In this document: in pieces, positions 18,689 through 27,599 of the stretch
How the letters are laid out: every line of letters begins with the position of its first letter
Numbering within the stretch: the stretch's first letter is position 1
Assembly (NCBI RefSeq): GCF_029892285.1
Contig: NZ_JARXVM010000018.1
Location: forward strand, 61,037-125,036
Origin: Rhizobium sp. SG_E_25_P2
GTDB lineage: Bacteria > Pseudomonadota > Alphaproteobacteria > Rhizobiales > Rhizobiaceae
DNA length: 64,000 nucleotides
Direction: 5' to 3'
Notes under the pieces: model-generated
Seen by the model: the letters and a program-made list of their open reading frames with translations, nothing else
Told to the model about the DNA's origin: nothing
Database searches by the model: none
Position numbers and translations under genes: made by a program

Positions 18689-19720
18689 TCAAACGATCTT
18701 GGTGCGCGGATCGAGCGCGTCGCGGATGCTGTCGCCGATCACATTGAGCGTCAGCACGGTGAGCGCAATCGCAATGCCCGGCGCGAGCGCGACGGCGGGA
18801 CGGGTGTAAAGCAATGTCTGCCCATCCTGGATGATGGTGCCCCAGCTTGCATCCGGCGCCTGCACGCCGATCGACAGAAAGGACAGCGAGGATTCGGTGA
18901 CGATGTTCAGCGCCATCATCAGCGGGATGAAGACGATCAGCATGGTCGAGACATTGGGTAGGATGTCTTTGAACAGGATCCGCCAGGAGGGAATGCCTAA
19001 GCCGATTGCCGCGAGCACGAATTCGCTGTTATTCAGCGCCAGCACCCGGCCGCGCACAGGGCGGGCGACATAGGGCACATAGATGATGCCGATAATGCCG
19101 ATGGGCAACAGCAGGCTGTTGGCGTTGATCTCGAGCGGCCCGATGGTGATGCCTTTGGAGATCAGCACGATCGAGAGCGAGATGGCCAGCAGGTAGACAG
19201 GAAAAGCCCAGAGAATATCGAGGATGCGGGACAGCACCATATCGACGACGCCGCCGAAAAAGCCGGCGGTCACGCCGATCAGCGCCGCCAGCGTCAGACA
19301 GATGGCCGTCGCCGAGCCCGCAATCAGCAGAGAATTGCGGCCGCCATAGAGCAGGCGGGCGGCGACGTCGCGCCCTTGCGTATCGGCGCCGAGAAAGTAT
19401 TTCGCCTCCCAGGTCGGCCCGATCGGCGTTACGCCGAGGCCGAGACCTTCGGTGGAGGCCTGCATGACCTTGACCTTCTTGCCGTCGATCTTGATCTTTC
19501 CGCTGAGATTGGAGCGGAACGGATCGGTGTCGGCGACATGGCGCGCATAGATCGGCGCAGCAAGACTTGACAGAATGATCAGACAGAGCAGGAGCGCCGC
19601 GGCGATCGTCGGCTTGTCGCGCTTCAGCAAAGTCCAGGCGCGCCGCCAGGGACCAGCGCCGGCGCGCGCCGGTTCAGCCTTGCCTGCCGCGTCGGGCAGC
19701 ATCTCGGTAAGGGTGTTCAT
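18689..19720 (-). CDS. Peptide ABC transporter permease, DppC-type
   Basis: Second permease, 343 aa. After a cytoplasmic N-terminus comes one helix, then a periplasmic region (about 60-120) and the five-helix transport domain with GADTQGRDVAARLLYGGRNSL and PDASWGTIIQDGQTLL, both DppC landmarks, ending DALDPRTKIV. AAGGAA ribosome site upstream. Preceded on the same strand by a hairpin-rich gap after the binding-protein gene. Confidence 0.93.
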   Translation of the reverse strand: MNTLTEMLPDAAGKAEPARAGAGPWRRAWTLLKRDKPTIAAALLLCLIILSSLAAPIYARHVADTDPFRSNLSGKIKIDGKKVKVMQASTEGLGLGVTPIGPTWEAKYFLGADTQGRDVAARLLYGGRNSLLIAGSATAICLTLAALIGVTAGFFGGVVDMVLSRILDILWAFPVYLLAISLSIVLISKGITIGPLEINANSLLLPIGIIGIIYVPYVARPVRGRVLALNNSEFVLAAIGLGIPSWRILFKDILPNVSTMLIVFIPLMMALNIVTESSLSFLSIGVQAPDASWGTIIQDGQTLLYTRPAVALAPGIAIALTVLTLNVIGDSIRDALDPRTKIV

Positions 19721-19748
19721 GTCTTTTCCTTGCAGGGAGCGTCGGCGT

Positions 19749-19807
19749 GACGGCGATCCTGCCGCCGTCGCGCGTCTTTGGCGACGGCGGAGCGTGGCTC
19801 CGCCGTC
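19749..19807 (-). repeat. Two strong hairpins between binding-protein and permease genes
   Basis: A perfect 11-bp stem (GACGGCGGAGC / GCTCCGCCGTC, 3-nt loop) at 19783-19807 and a 7-bp stem (GACGGCG / CGCCGTC) at 19749-19769 fill the 94-bp gap. Such hairpins after a binding-protein gene commonly protect its mRNA so that it is made in excess over the membrane parts. Confidence 0.6.
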
Positions 19808-19814
19808 CTTCTGG

Positions 19815-21515
19815 TCACTTCACCCAGGATTGGGAGGCGATCCAGCGGTTCTGCTTGTTGAAGACATAGTTGCCGAGCCGGGCCGAGGTGAAGTTGACGC
19901 TTTTCGGCGTGAACAGCGGCGCGAGCGGCGCTTCAGCCATGAAGCCCTTGTCGATCTTGGCCCATTCGGCGTTGGCGGCGTCCTGATCGGTCAGCGACAG
20001 GGTCATCGCCGCCTTCATCTTGGCGTCGAGATCCTTGTTGCAATAGCCGGCGATGTTGATCGAGGAGTCGCTGCCCTTGTGGAAGCTGTCGCAGGACAGA
20101 AGCACATTGAGGAAGTTCGACGGGGCCGGATAGTCCATATACCACTGGGTGACGCTGATCTGAACGTTGTTGTTGGTGTTCTGGATATAGGTGAACTGGA
20201 TGTTGGGCGAGATCGCCTTCATCGAGGCGTCGTAGCCGAGATCGGTCAACACGCTCTGCAGATAGGTGCCGATGGAGCGGGAGACGGCGTTGTCTTCGGC
20301 GATCACCGTCACCTTCTGGCCCTTGGTGCCGGATTCCTCGACCAGCTGCATGGCCTTGTCCATGTCGGCTTCCGACCATTCCGAACCCGGATCCTTGGTG
20401 TAGATGCAGTCATCGGCGCGGCCGGGGAAGTCCGGCGGCAGGATCTGGCAGGTTGGCTGGGCCAGCGCCTCGCCGCCAAACAGGCCAACCAGCGCGTCAC
20501 GGTCCAGCGCATAGTTGAGAGCCTGGCGAACCTTCACATTGTCGAAAGGCGCGAGATTGGTGTTCATCGGTGCGTACCAGAAGGCGGCGAGCGGATCGAG
20601 ATGGATCTGCTTGGCGTATTTCTCGCCGATCTCCGGAAGGCGATCGGATGGCGGCGTGTCGAACATCCAGTCGATCTGGCCGTTGATGATGGCGTTGATT
20701 GTCGCTTCCTCGGTCATGCCGAATTTGTAGACGATCTCGTCGGCATAGCCGTCCGGCTGGGCGTCCACGCTCCATTCCTTGAAATGCGGATTGCGCTTCA
20801 GCACCATCTTGTCGTTGGGATTGTAGCTTTCGATCATATAGGCGCCGGTGCCGGGAATTGGCGTGGTGCCGGCGTCGGCTGCGGGCGCGTCTGCAGGTAG
20901 GATGCTGGCATGCGGCACGGCGAGCTTGGAGAAGAATTCCGCATCGGGAACGACGAGATTGATGGTGACCGTGCCGGCCGCGTCATCGGCGATCACGCCG
21001 CCGTCGAGCGTGCATGTCTCGCCCTTCTCGATGCATTTGTCAGCGCCGACAAAGCCGTTGTAGAAGCTGCCCATGGTCGGGCCCTTCACCTTGAAGATGC
21101 GTTGGAAGGAGGCCAGCACGTCTGACGGCATGACCTCCTTGCCGTTGGAGAATTTCACGCCCTTGCGGATCTTGAACACATAGGTCTTGCCGTCATTCTT
21201 GACTTCGGGCATCGCCTCGGCGAGCGAGGGGACGATCTTGAAGCCTTCCGTGCCGCCGGCCTGCTTGAACTTCAGAAGGCCGTCATAGGTCATCTGGAAG
21301 ATCTGCCAGAACTGGCCGGTATAATTGATGGCCGGATCGACGGTGCCGGCGGCCGAGACGGCGGCGAGCGTCATCGTGCCGCCCCGATGCTCGGCCATCA
21401 GCTTGGCGCGGTCTTCTTCAGCATGGGCGAAGCCCGAAAGCGCGGTCTGCGCCAGAAGCAGGCCGGCGACCAAAATGCCGGCGCGCCGCGTTATTCTCGA
21501 AAAGGTCGATGTCAT
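19815..21515 (-). CDS. Periplasmic peptide-binding protein (SBP family 5)
   Basis: Extracytoplasmic binding protein, 566 aa, at the upper end of the family. Signal peptide about residues 1-32, cleaved after GFAHA. Family 5 landmarks: GGTMTLAAVSAAGTVDPA at the mature start, KTYVFKIRKGVKFSNGKEVMPSDV, VRQALNYALDRDALV and APLFTPKSVNF. Two cysteine pairs occur (KCIEKGETC; CQILPP...DDC), which may form periplasmic disulfides. Substrate is unknown; the AmiC-like sensor and the hydrolase in the operon suggest an amide or short peptide. Confidence 0.92.
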   Translation of the reverse strand: MTSTFSRITRRAGILVAGLLLAQTALSGFAHAEEDRAKLMAEHRGGTMTLAAVSAAGTVDPAINYTGQFWQIFQMTYDGLLKFKQAGGTEGFKIVPSLAEAMPEVKNDGKTYVFKIRKGVKFSNGKEVMPSDVLASFQRIFKVKGPTMGSFYNGFVGADKCIEKGETCTLDGGVIADDAAGTVTINLVVPDAEFFSKLAVPHASILPADAPAADAGTTPIPGTGAYMIESYNPNDKMVLKRNPHFKEWSVDAQPDGYADEIVYKFGMTEEATINAIINGQIDWMFDTPPSDRLPEIGEKYAKQIHLDPLAAFWYAPMNTNLAPFDNVKVRQALNYALDRDALVGLFGGEALAQPTCQILPPDFPGRADDCIYTKDPGSEWSEADMDKAMQLVEESGTKGQKVTVIAEDNAVSRSIGTYLQSVLTDLGYDASMKAISPNIQFTYIQNTNNNVQISVTQWYMDYPAPSNFLNVLLSCDSFHKGSDSSINIAGYCNKDLDAKMKAAMTLSLTDQDAANAEWAKIDKGFMAEAPLAPLFTPKSVNFTSARLGNYVFNKQNRWIASQSWVK

Positions 21516-21565
21516 CAGCAGTTCCCTCTGTTCTTGTTGTGTATGAACCTTTGTTGGGCATGCGC

Positions 21566-21587
21566 CGCCGCCCGGTGAGGGGCGGCG
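21566..21587 (-). repeat. Hairpin between hydrolase and binding-protein genes
   Basis: Perfect 8-bp stem CGCCGCCC / GGGCGGCG with a 6-nt loop, just after the hydrolase stop. No U-run, so more likely an mRNA processing or stabilising element than a terminator. Confidence 0.4.
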
Positions 21588-21590
21588 ATA

Positions 21591-22484
21591 TCAGGCGGCC
21601 TTGTCGTCTAGGAAGGCGGCGACCTCAGTCATGCAGGCCTCGCGCTCCTCGACATGTGGCATGTGGCTGGACTGTTCGAAAATCGTCCAGCGGACATCTG
21701 GGATCTCATCGGCATAGGGCTGCACGCAGGCAACCGTCGCCTCGTCGAAACGGCCTGAGATCAGCAACGTCGGCACATTGATGGTCGACAGACGGCCGAC
21801 GATCGACCAGTCCTTCATCGTGCCGATGACGTGGAATTCGTTGGGGCCGTTCATCGTGTGATAGACGGTGGGATCTTCGGCAATGGCGTCGAAGGTGCGC
21901 TTGACCTCGGCCGGCATCGGCACGACGCGGCAGACATGGCGTTCGTTGAAGACGTCAGTCGCCGCCATATAGTCGGCGCTGTCAGTGGTTTGCGCCTGTT
22001 CGTGCTTCAACAGCGTCGCCTGCACTTCGGCTGGCAGTTCCTCGCGCAGCCGGTTGGCTTCCGAAATCCAAGTATGCATGGCCGCGGGTGAATTGGCGAT
22101 GATCAGCGCTTTGAGCCCCGCCGGTTGGTCGACCGCGAATTCAGCCCCGAGCATGCCGCCCCAGGATTGGCCGAGCAGGCAATATCCGCCCCGAATGCCG
22201 AGATGGTCGATGAGATTGTGCAGCTCTTTCTTGAAGAATTCCACCGTCCAGAAGTCGCCGCCCTTTTCGGGCAAATGCGTGGATTTGCCGTTGCCGACCT
22301 GGTCGTAATGGATCACGGCGCGGCCGGTGGCGGCGATGTCCTTGAAGCTGTCGACATAGTCATGCGTGCAGCCGGGGCCGCCATGCGCAACGATCATCGG
22401 CGGCTTGCCGGACTTCAGATCTCCGGTGATCCGGTACCAGGTCTGGTAATCGCCATATGGCGCGAAACCTTCGGTGATGGACAC
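21591..22484 (-). CDS. Alpha/beta hydrolase, proline-iminopeptidase / L-amino-acid-amidase type
   Basis: A 297-aa cytoplasmic serine hydrolase. The oxyanion motif [10 protein letters not shown] and the nucleophile elbow GQSWGGMLG place it in the proline iminopeptidase/tricorn F1-like family; catalytic Asp lies in [11 protein letters not shown] and His in [12 protein letters not shown] start (22484) with GAGGGAG 8 nt upstream. It lies between the amiR-like regulator and the binding-protein gene, so it probably cleaves the peptide or amide imported by the transporter. The exact bond (N-terminal proline or amino-acid amide) is not decidable. Confidence 0.88.
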   Translation of the reverse strand: MSITEGFAPYGDYQTWYRITGDLKSGKPPMIVAHGGPGCTHDYVDSFKDIAATGRAVIHYDQVGNGKSTHLPEKGGDFWTVEFFKKELHNLIDHLGIRGGYCLLGQSWGGMLGAEFAVDQPAGLKALIIANSPAAMHTWISEANRLREELPAEVQATLLKHEQAQTTDSADYMAATDVFNERHVCRVVPMPAEVKRTFDAIAEDPTVYHTMNGPNEFHVIGTMKDWSIVGRLSTINVPTLLISGRFDEATVACVQPYADEIPDVRWTIFEQSSHMPHVEEREACMTEVAAFLDDKAA

Positions 22485-22520
22485 TCTATGCTCCCTCTCT
22501 TGCTCTGTCTGTCGCTGGGC

Positions 22521-23111
22521 CTAGCCGCCCGAACGCATACGCTTGTCGTCGCGGCAGATGGCGTCCGCCGCGTCCTCGATGGTCATGCCCCATTCCATGG
22601 CGATTGCGCGCAGCCGCTTGAGCGCCGCGGCTTCGTCGGCGCTGCCCGCCTGCATCAGGCGGAGCACGGCCTTCACCACCAGCGGCCGCTGGCGCAGGCG
22701 CTGCTCGAGCGCCCTGATGTCATCGACATGCGCCCGCATCTGCTGGTAGCCGATCGCGGCGATCAACAGCGCGCTATAGGCGCCGGTGGAGCTGATGGGT
22801 TTGAGAAGATGCGCATTGGCGCCTTGCGCCAGCGCCCATTCGATGCGGCCAGGCGCTTCCGATCCGATCAATGCGATCATCGGCATCGGGGCGAAGCCGC
22901 GGGGCCAGGGAAACTGCTCGTCATGGCCCATATCGGCATCGAAGAAGACGACATCGGCCTGGGCGTCCGTCTCATCGAGTTGCGGCCAGATCTGGCGAGA
23001 TTCGATACGGAGCGACGACAGCTGGCGGGTCAGAGTATCGACCGAAGGATGCGGCCGGTGCAGGATCACCGCGCGCCAGTTCAGGAATGACGGCCGTTCG
23101 ATGCGCGTCAT
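22521..23111 (-). CDS. amiR: ANTAR-domain transcription antiterminator, AmiR-like
   Basis: A 196-aa RNA-binding regulator. Residues about 12-125 are a pseudo-receiver (VVFFDADMG lacks the usual acidic pair context); a coiled coil (QQMRAHVDDIRALEQRLRQR) leads to an ANTAR domain with VVKAVLRLMQAG, EAAALKRLRAIAMEWGMTIEDAADAI. AmiR is held inactive by AmiC until inducer binds, then prevents leader termination. The start overlaps the amiC-like stop in ATGA, so they are co-translated. The likely target is the terminator at 24393-24433. Confidence 0.9.
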   Translation of the reverse strand: MTRIERPSFLNWRAVILHRPHPSVDTLTRQLSSLRIESRQIWPQLDETDAQADVVFFDADMGHDEQFPWPRGFAPMPMIALIGSEAPGRIEWALAQGANAHLLKPISSTGAYSALLIAAIGYQQMRAHVDDIRALEQRLRQRPLVVKAVLRLMQAGSADEAAALKRLRAIAMEWGMTIEDAADAICRDDKRMRSGG

Positions 23112-24274
23112 TTGACCACCTTCAATCCGCTGGTGGACAAGCCCATGCGCGTTGATGAATGGATGGCGCTGAGAAGATAGGGATCACCCGCCACAGGGGT
23201 GCGAGAGGTTTCCAAAATTGAAAAGGATCCGTCTCCTTCGGATCGTCCGAAAATCGGCGCGAGCGCGGCATGATGGGTGCGGCGATCGATGGCGACGTCG
23301 CCGATCGGGGTCTCGAAGCGCCTGCCGGTCACAACCGCGCGGATCACACCGGCGTCGTCGGTGCCGGCGTCTATGATGGCCTGGCCGAGTATGGAGACGG
23401 CCATATAGGCGAAGGCGAAGGGACCGGTGATGCGCCGGTCCTCACCATGCCGTGCTGCGATCTTTTCCTTGAAGCGGCGGTTGGCGAGGGTGTCGAGATT
23501 GGCAAGATAGGTGCCGACAGTGAGATGGCCGGCCTTTGCCGCCGGAGATAAACCGTCGAGATCCGATTCCGACAGATTGCAGGCGACGAGAGGCCGACGG
23601 TCGGCCGCAAAGGCGGGGTCGTTGGCACGCAATTCCGCATAGGCGCGGATAAAGGCGTTGGCCGACCGGCCGACGAGATTGCTGAGAACGAAATCCGGCT
23701 TCTTCTGGCGGATTTCCGCGATCAGATGCTCGACCTCCTCGGAGCCGAGCGGCATGAAGCGTTCCGCGACGATCTCTCCACCGGCGGCCTGGGTCAATTC
23801 ACGGGCGATGCGGCCGTTCTCCCAGCCCCAGATATAATTGGAGCCAATGACGAAGGGCCTGTGTCCGAAACGCGGCAGCACATGGTCGAACAGCGGCAGC
23901 AGATGTTGGTTGGGGCAAGCTCCGAGATAGAGCACGCTGTCGCTGGCTTCATAGCCTTCATAGGGAAATGCATACCAAAGCAAAGCCCGCTGCCGCTCCA
24001 CCACCGGCAAAACTTCCTTGCGGCTCCAGGATGTGATCGCGCCGACGACGTGTCGGCAACCGCTCTCGCGAATGGCGGCCTCGGCGAGGCTGGCATAGCG
24101 TTCGGCCATCCCCGCCGGATCCTCGATGCGCGGCTCGAAGACGAAACGCGTCGATGTGTCGGCATTGATTTCCGCGACCGCCGCCATCGCACCGTCGACC
24201 GCGTCGCGACCGAGCGCGGCATAGGGCCCCGAGGTCGAGTAGAGAATGGCAAGCGGAACCGTTTGCCGGGTCAT
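23108..24274 (-). CDS. amiC: AmiC-like ligand sensor (type I periplasmic-binding fold)
   Basis: A 388-aa protein without a signal peptide, as expected for a cytoplasmic AmiC that binds amide ligand and controls AmiR. Family blocks: LAILYSTSGPYAALGRDAVDGAMAA at the start, GAITSWSRKEVLPVVER, LWYAFPYEGYEASDSVLY, FVIGSNYIWGWENGR and VGTYLANLDTLAN. ATG 24274 is preferred to the adjacent GTG 24277 because the GGGAGGG ribosome site is 7 nt from it. First gene of the operon, behind the leader terminator. Confidence 0.9.
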   Translation of the reverse strand: MTRQTVPLAILYSTSGPYAALGRDAVDGAMAAVAEINADTSTRFVFEPRIEDPAGMAERYASLAEAAIRESGCRHVVGAITSWSRKEVLPVVERQRALLWYAFPYEGYEASDSVLYLGACPNQHLLPLFDHVLPRFGHRPFVIGSNYIWGWENGRIARELTQAAGGEIVAERFMPLGSEEVEHLIAEIRQKKPDFVLSNLVGRSANAFIRAYAELRANDPAFAADRRPLVACNLSESDLDGLSPAAKAGHLTVGTYLANLDTLANRRFKEKIAARHGEDRRITGPFAFAYMAVSILGQAIIDAGTDDAGVIRAVVTGRRFETPIGDVAIDRRTHHAALAPIFGRSEGDGSFSILETSRTPVAGDPYLLSAIHSSTRMGLSTSGLKVVK

Positions 24275-24392
24275 CACAGCGCCCTCCCTGAAGACGAGGG
24301 GTGTCGTGCCTGCCTAAAAACCGTGGGATGCGACATCGCGGCCTCATGCCTTGAAGTTCGGGAGCGCCAATCGATTTCCGGCAGAAAAACAA

Positions 24393-24433
24393 TAAAAAAA
24401 GCCCCTTGCCGCCGTTCAGCGGGACAAGGGGCT
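24393..24433 (-). terminator. Leader terminator ahead of the amiC-amiR-peptide transport operon
   Basis: Minus-strand reading: 9-bp stem AGCCCCTTG / CAAGGGGCT with an inner CCGC / GCGG stem and 6-nt loop, then a run of T and attg. It is a textbook intrinsic terminator 120 bp before amiC, with no minus-strand gene ending near it. Two weaker stems (24444-24458, TGGCG / CGCCA; 24466-24486, ATCAG / CTGAT) lie upstream in the leader and could form the antiterminator. The loops do not show the A1/G4 hexaloop of the ANTAR RNA motif, so the target structure is inferred. Confidence 0.75.
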
Positions 24434-24607
24434 CGGTTGCCGTTGGCGATCAGCGCCATTTGGAGATCAGGCTATGTCAGGCTGATAAAGTAGTCAACAG
24501 GAAAGTATGTAGAAAAATTAGGCATTGCAAGAGGTGAGACTTTTCTTCCTGAGAACCAGGTTGTATGGAATGGACGCTTTCAAATCCTTGAGTTGATGAC
24601 GCCCTAA

Positions 24608-24988
24608 ATGCTTCCGCCCCGTGTGAAAATTCTACTTTTTGCGCTGTATGCGCCCGCTGGGTTAGGGTTAGGGTTCGGGCTTCTTGGCTATTTGCGTTAC
24701 ATCCAGCCATGGCTTGCCAGGATGCTCGGTTCAAGTTGGGCATGGACGGTGATCGCGGCCTATGCGGGCGCTGCTGCTGCAGGCTGTTTTTTCGCACGCC
24801 GGATTTATTTCGAATGGACGGACGAGGCTCCTCCACCGCCCGGAACAATTCACATGTTCGATGGCTACGAGGGGGAAGCTCCCTTTCCCGTCGAGGTCGG
24901 CCGAAGCATTGATCCGGAAGAGAATACGACGACGTTCGCGCCTCCAAGACGACATCCGTCCGACGAAAATGGACCGGACGTGTCCTGA
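24608..24988 (+). CDS. Small two-helix membrane protein of unknown function
   Basis: A 126-aa frame. Two hydrophobic helices (about 9-28, ILLFALYAPAGLGLGFGLLG, and 45-62, TVIAAYAGAAAAGCFFA) are followed by a hydrophilic C-terminal half rich in Pro, Glu and Asp. The clean hydrophobicity pattern supports coding, but no clear ribosome site precedes ATG 24608 and I recognise no family. It is divergent from the amiC operon and convergent with the small protein at 24995. Confidence 0.5.
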   Translation: MLPPRVKILLFALYAPAGLGLGFGLLGYLRYIQPWLARMLGSSWAWTVIAAYAGAAAAGCFFARRIYFEWTDEAPPPPGTIHMFDGYEGEAPFPVEVGRSIDPEENTTTFAPPRRHPSDENGPDVS

Positions 24989-24994
24989 GGTGGT

Positions 24995-25132
24995 TCAGCT
25001 TCGTTTGGGCTGAATGTCTCGCTTGTTGTTCTGAGCTTCCTTTTGCTCCCGCCTGGCAAGTTCGCGATCGATGACGGCCGGATCGCCTTCGGCGGCGTTC
25101 TCGTTGGCGGCGGGTCTTGGTTCTTCGGGCAT
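24995..25132 (-). CDS. Small charged protein (45 aa), unknown function
   Basis: Begins MPEEPRPAANENAAEGDPA and continues VIDRELARREQKEAQNNK; very hydrophilic, no membrane segment. ATG 25132 has GGAGAACC 3-8 nt upstream. Its PAANEN...DPAVIDRELARR pattern resembles small uncharacterised proteins I recall from rhizobia. It lies 70 bp downstream of glucose dehydrogenase on the same strand and may share its transcript. Confidence 0.6.
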   Translation of the reverse strand: MPEEPRPAANENAAEGDPAVIDRELARREQKEAQNNKRDIQPKRS

Positions 25133-25202
25133 GACGGTTCTCCAAATGAAAAAGCAGGACGATCCAACATCCCGCTCCTTCCGATGTTCCTGGCCTTTCG
25201 GT

Positions 25203-27551
25203 CTATTTCGCCGGCAGGCTGTAGGCGATGACATAGTCGCCCGTCTTGGTGCCGACCGAGCCATGGCCGCCGGCGACAATCAGCACCACCTGCTTGCCCG
25301 ACGCGTCGGTATAGGTCATCGGCGTCGCCTGGCCGCCGGCTGGAAGGCGGCCCTTCCAGAGTTCGCGACCGGTCTTCAGGTCATAGGCGCGGATATAGTT
25401 GTCAACGGCCGCGCCGAGGAAGGCGACGCCGCCGCCGGTGATGATCGGGCCGCCGATGCCGGGAACGCCGAGCTTGAAGGGCAGGGGAAGCGGCGTCATG
25501 TCATAGACGGTGCCGTTGACATGCTTGTAGGCGATCTTGCCGGTGCGAAGGTCCGCCGCAGCCACGTAACCCCAGGGCGGCGCCTGGCAGGGAATGCCGA
25601 GCGGACCGAGGAACGGGCCCATATAGACGCCGTAAGGCGCGCCTTCATTGCGGTTGAGGCCCTGTTCCGATCCCTTCTCGTCGGCGCCCTTCGGCGGGAT
25701 GTCGGCGCGCGGCACGAGCTTGGAGGTGAAGGCGAGATAGGTCGGCATGCCGAACATCACCTGCCGCACCGGATCGACGGCGACCGAGCCCCAGTTGAAC
25801 ACGCCGAAATTGCCGGGATAGACGAGCGTGCCATTGAGCGACGGCGGCGTGTACTGGCCTTCATAGTTGAGCTTGTGGAACGAGATGCGGCAGGCCATCT
25901 GGTCGAACATCGACACGCCCCACATATTCCGCTCCTGAAGAGGCGGCGGCCTGAAGGTGAGGCCGGTCCGCGGTTGGGTTGGCGACGCCCGGTCCTCCGG
26001 GATGGTCTTTTGAGGGGCGGGAACTTCCTCGATCGGGATCAGTGGTTCGCCCGAGCGGCGGTCCAGCACATAGATGTCGCCCTGTTTGGTGGGGCCGACA
26101 AGGGCGGGAACGCTTGTCCCATCCGGCCGGGTGATGTCCAACAGCGCCGGCTGGGCGGGCACGTCCATGTCCCAGAGATCGTGATGCACGGTTTGGCGCA
26201 CCCAGCGCACCGCGCCGGTGTTGACGTCGAGCGCGACGATCGAGGACGAGAACTTTTCGACCGCCGGGCTGCGGTTCATGCCGAGCTGGTCGGGCACCTG
26301 ATTGCCGAGCGGGATATAGACGAGACCGAGCGCTTCGTCGGTCGAGAAGACCGACCAGCTGTTGGGCGAGTTCGGCGTATAGGTCTGGCCCGGTCCGATT
26401 GGGGCGGTCTGGTCGGGATTGCCGCTGTCCCAGTTCCAGATCAGCGCGCCGGTGCGGACATCGAAGGCCCTGATCACGCCGGAGGGCGATTTGACCGAAT
26501 AATTGTCGTTGACGGCGCCGCCGATGATGATCTTGTCGGCGGTGATGACGGGCGGCGAGGTGGAATAATAATAGCCGCTGGGATTGTAGGGCATGCCCTG
26601 TTCGAGCTGCAACTGCCCCTGATTGGCGAAACTCGTGCACACTTGGCCGTTCTTGGCGTCGAGCGCGATCAGCCGCGCGTCGGAGACCGGCAGATAAACC
26701 CGCTCCTTGCAGGGTGCGTCGATGGCGGCTTCCGCGTCGTTGAAATAGGTGACTCCCCGGCAGGTCTGGTGCTGGCGCGCGGAATCGAGTTTCACGCCTG
26801 GGTCGAAGCGCCAGACTTCTTTGCCCGTGGTCGCATCGAGCGCGATGGCCCAATTGTGTGGCGTGCAGAGATAGAGCGTGTTGCCGATCTTGAGCGGCGT
26901 CACCTGATAGGTGGTTTCGCCGACATCCTTGGGGCCCTTCTTGTCGCCGGTTTCGAAGCGCCACTTCTCCTCAAGCAAGCCGACATTGGCGGGCGTGATT
27001 TCCGCAAGCGGCGAATAGCGCTGGCCGAGTTGGGTGCGGCCGTAGCGCGGCCATTCGCCGGGGTCGATAGTGTCGGGCGTGGAGGCCTGAACCTGCGGCG
27101 GCGGATCGGGCAGCACGCCTGGCTGGTCATGCGGCGTCTGGAACATCGCATAGACGGCCACGACGATGGAGACGAGCAGCGGCACGCCGAGAGTGAGAGA
27201 CGAGGCGGCGCGGCCGTCGGCCCGTTCGGCCGGGCTGCCCAGGCGCCTGCGCACCAACGGGGTCAGAAGCCAAAGGCCGAAGACGATGATGAACCCGCCG
27301 CGCGGACCGAGCTGCCACCAGTCGAAGCCGACTTCCCAGACAGCCCAGGCGAGCGAGCAGAGCGTGAACAGGCCATAAAGCGCCAGGGATTCCTTGCGAC
27401 GCATCGCCAACAGCGCCGCCACGATGACAAACACCGCGCCGGCGATCGCATAATAGGGGCTGCCGCCCAGGGTGAGAAGATTGATGCCGCCAACCAGCAG
27501 CACAACGCCGGAAGCGGCGCTCACGAGCGCCGTCAAGGCAAGTATCAGCAT
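25203..27551 (-). CDS. gcd: Membrane-bound PQQ-dependent glucose dehydrogenase
   Basis: Oxidises glucose to gluconolactone in the periplasm and passes electrons to ubiquinone; 782 aa, usual length. Residues 1-130 hold about five membrane helices; the rest is an eight-bladed quinoprotein propeller with repeats such as WRFDPGVKLDS and WNWDSGNPDQTAPIG, and GEWPRYGRTQLGQRYSPL at the domain start. No pqq synthesis genes are visible, so PQQ must be made elsewhere or imported. It follows an ECF sigma gene by 48 bp on the same strand, suggesting cotranscription. Confidence 0.94.
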   Translation of the reverse strand: MLILALTALVSAASGVVLLVGGINLLTLGGSPYYAIAGAVFVIVAALLAMRRKESLALYGLFTLCSLAWAVWEVGFDWWQLGPRGGFIIVFGLWLLTPLVRRRLGSPAERADGRAASSLTLGVPLLVSIVVAVYAMFQTPHDQPGVLPDPPPQVQASTPDTIDPGEWPRYGRTQLGQRYSPLAEITPANVGLLEEKWRFETGDKKGPKDVGETTYQVTPLKIGNTLYLCTPHNWAIALDATTGKEVWRFDPGVKLDSARQHQTCRGVTYFNDAEAAIDAPCKERVYLPVSDARLIALDAKNGQVCTSFANQGQLQLEQGMPYNPSGYYYSTSPPVITADKIIIGGAVNDNYSVKSPSGVIRAFDVRTGALIWNWDSGNPDQTAPIGPGQTYTPNSPNSWSVFSTDEALGLVYIPLGNQVPDQLGMNRSPAVEKFSSSIVALDVNTGAVRWVRQTVHHDLWDMDVPAQPALLDITRPDGTSVPALVGPTKQGDIYVLDRRSGEPLIPIEEVPAPQKTIPEDRASPTQPRTGLTFRPPPLQERNMWGVSMFDQMACRISFHKLNYEGQYTPPSLNGTLVYPGNFGVFNWGSVAVDPVRQVMFGMPTYLAFTSKLVPRADIPPKGADEKGSEQGLNRNEGAPYGVYMGPFLGPLGIPCQAPPWGYVAAADLRTGKIAYKHVNGTVYDMTPLPLPFKLGVPGIGGPIITGGGVAFLGAAVDNYIRAYDLKTGRELWKGRLPAGGQATPMTYTDASGKQVVLIVAGGHGSVGTKTGDYVIAYSLPAK

Positions 27552-27599
27552 ATATCCGTCCTCTATCGATAAGACGCAGACCCCTCCAGCCTTTAGGCC

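Noticed and set aside
24657..24685. Telomere-like GGGTTAGGGTTAGGG
   Set aside because: Only two to three units, inside the first membrane helix of the 24608 gene where it encodes alternating Gly and Leu. Chance codon pattern.
24477..25145. 222-aa minus-strand frame beside the leader terminator
   Set aside because: Arg/Ser/Thr-rich with no motif. If real it could be what the 24393 terminator ends, but nothing supports it.
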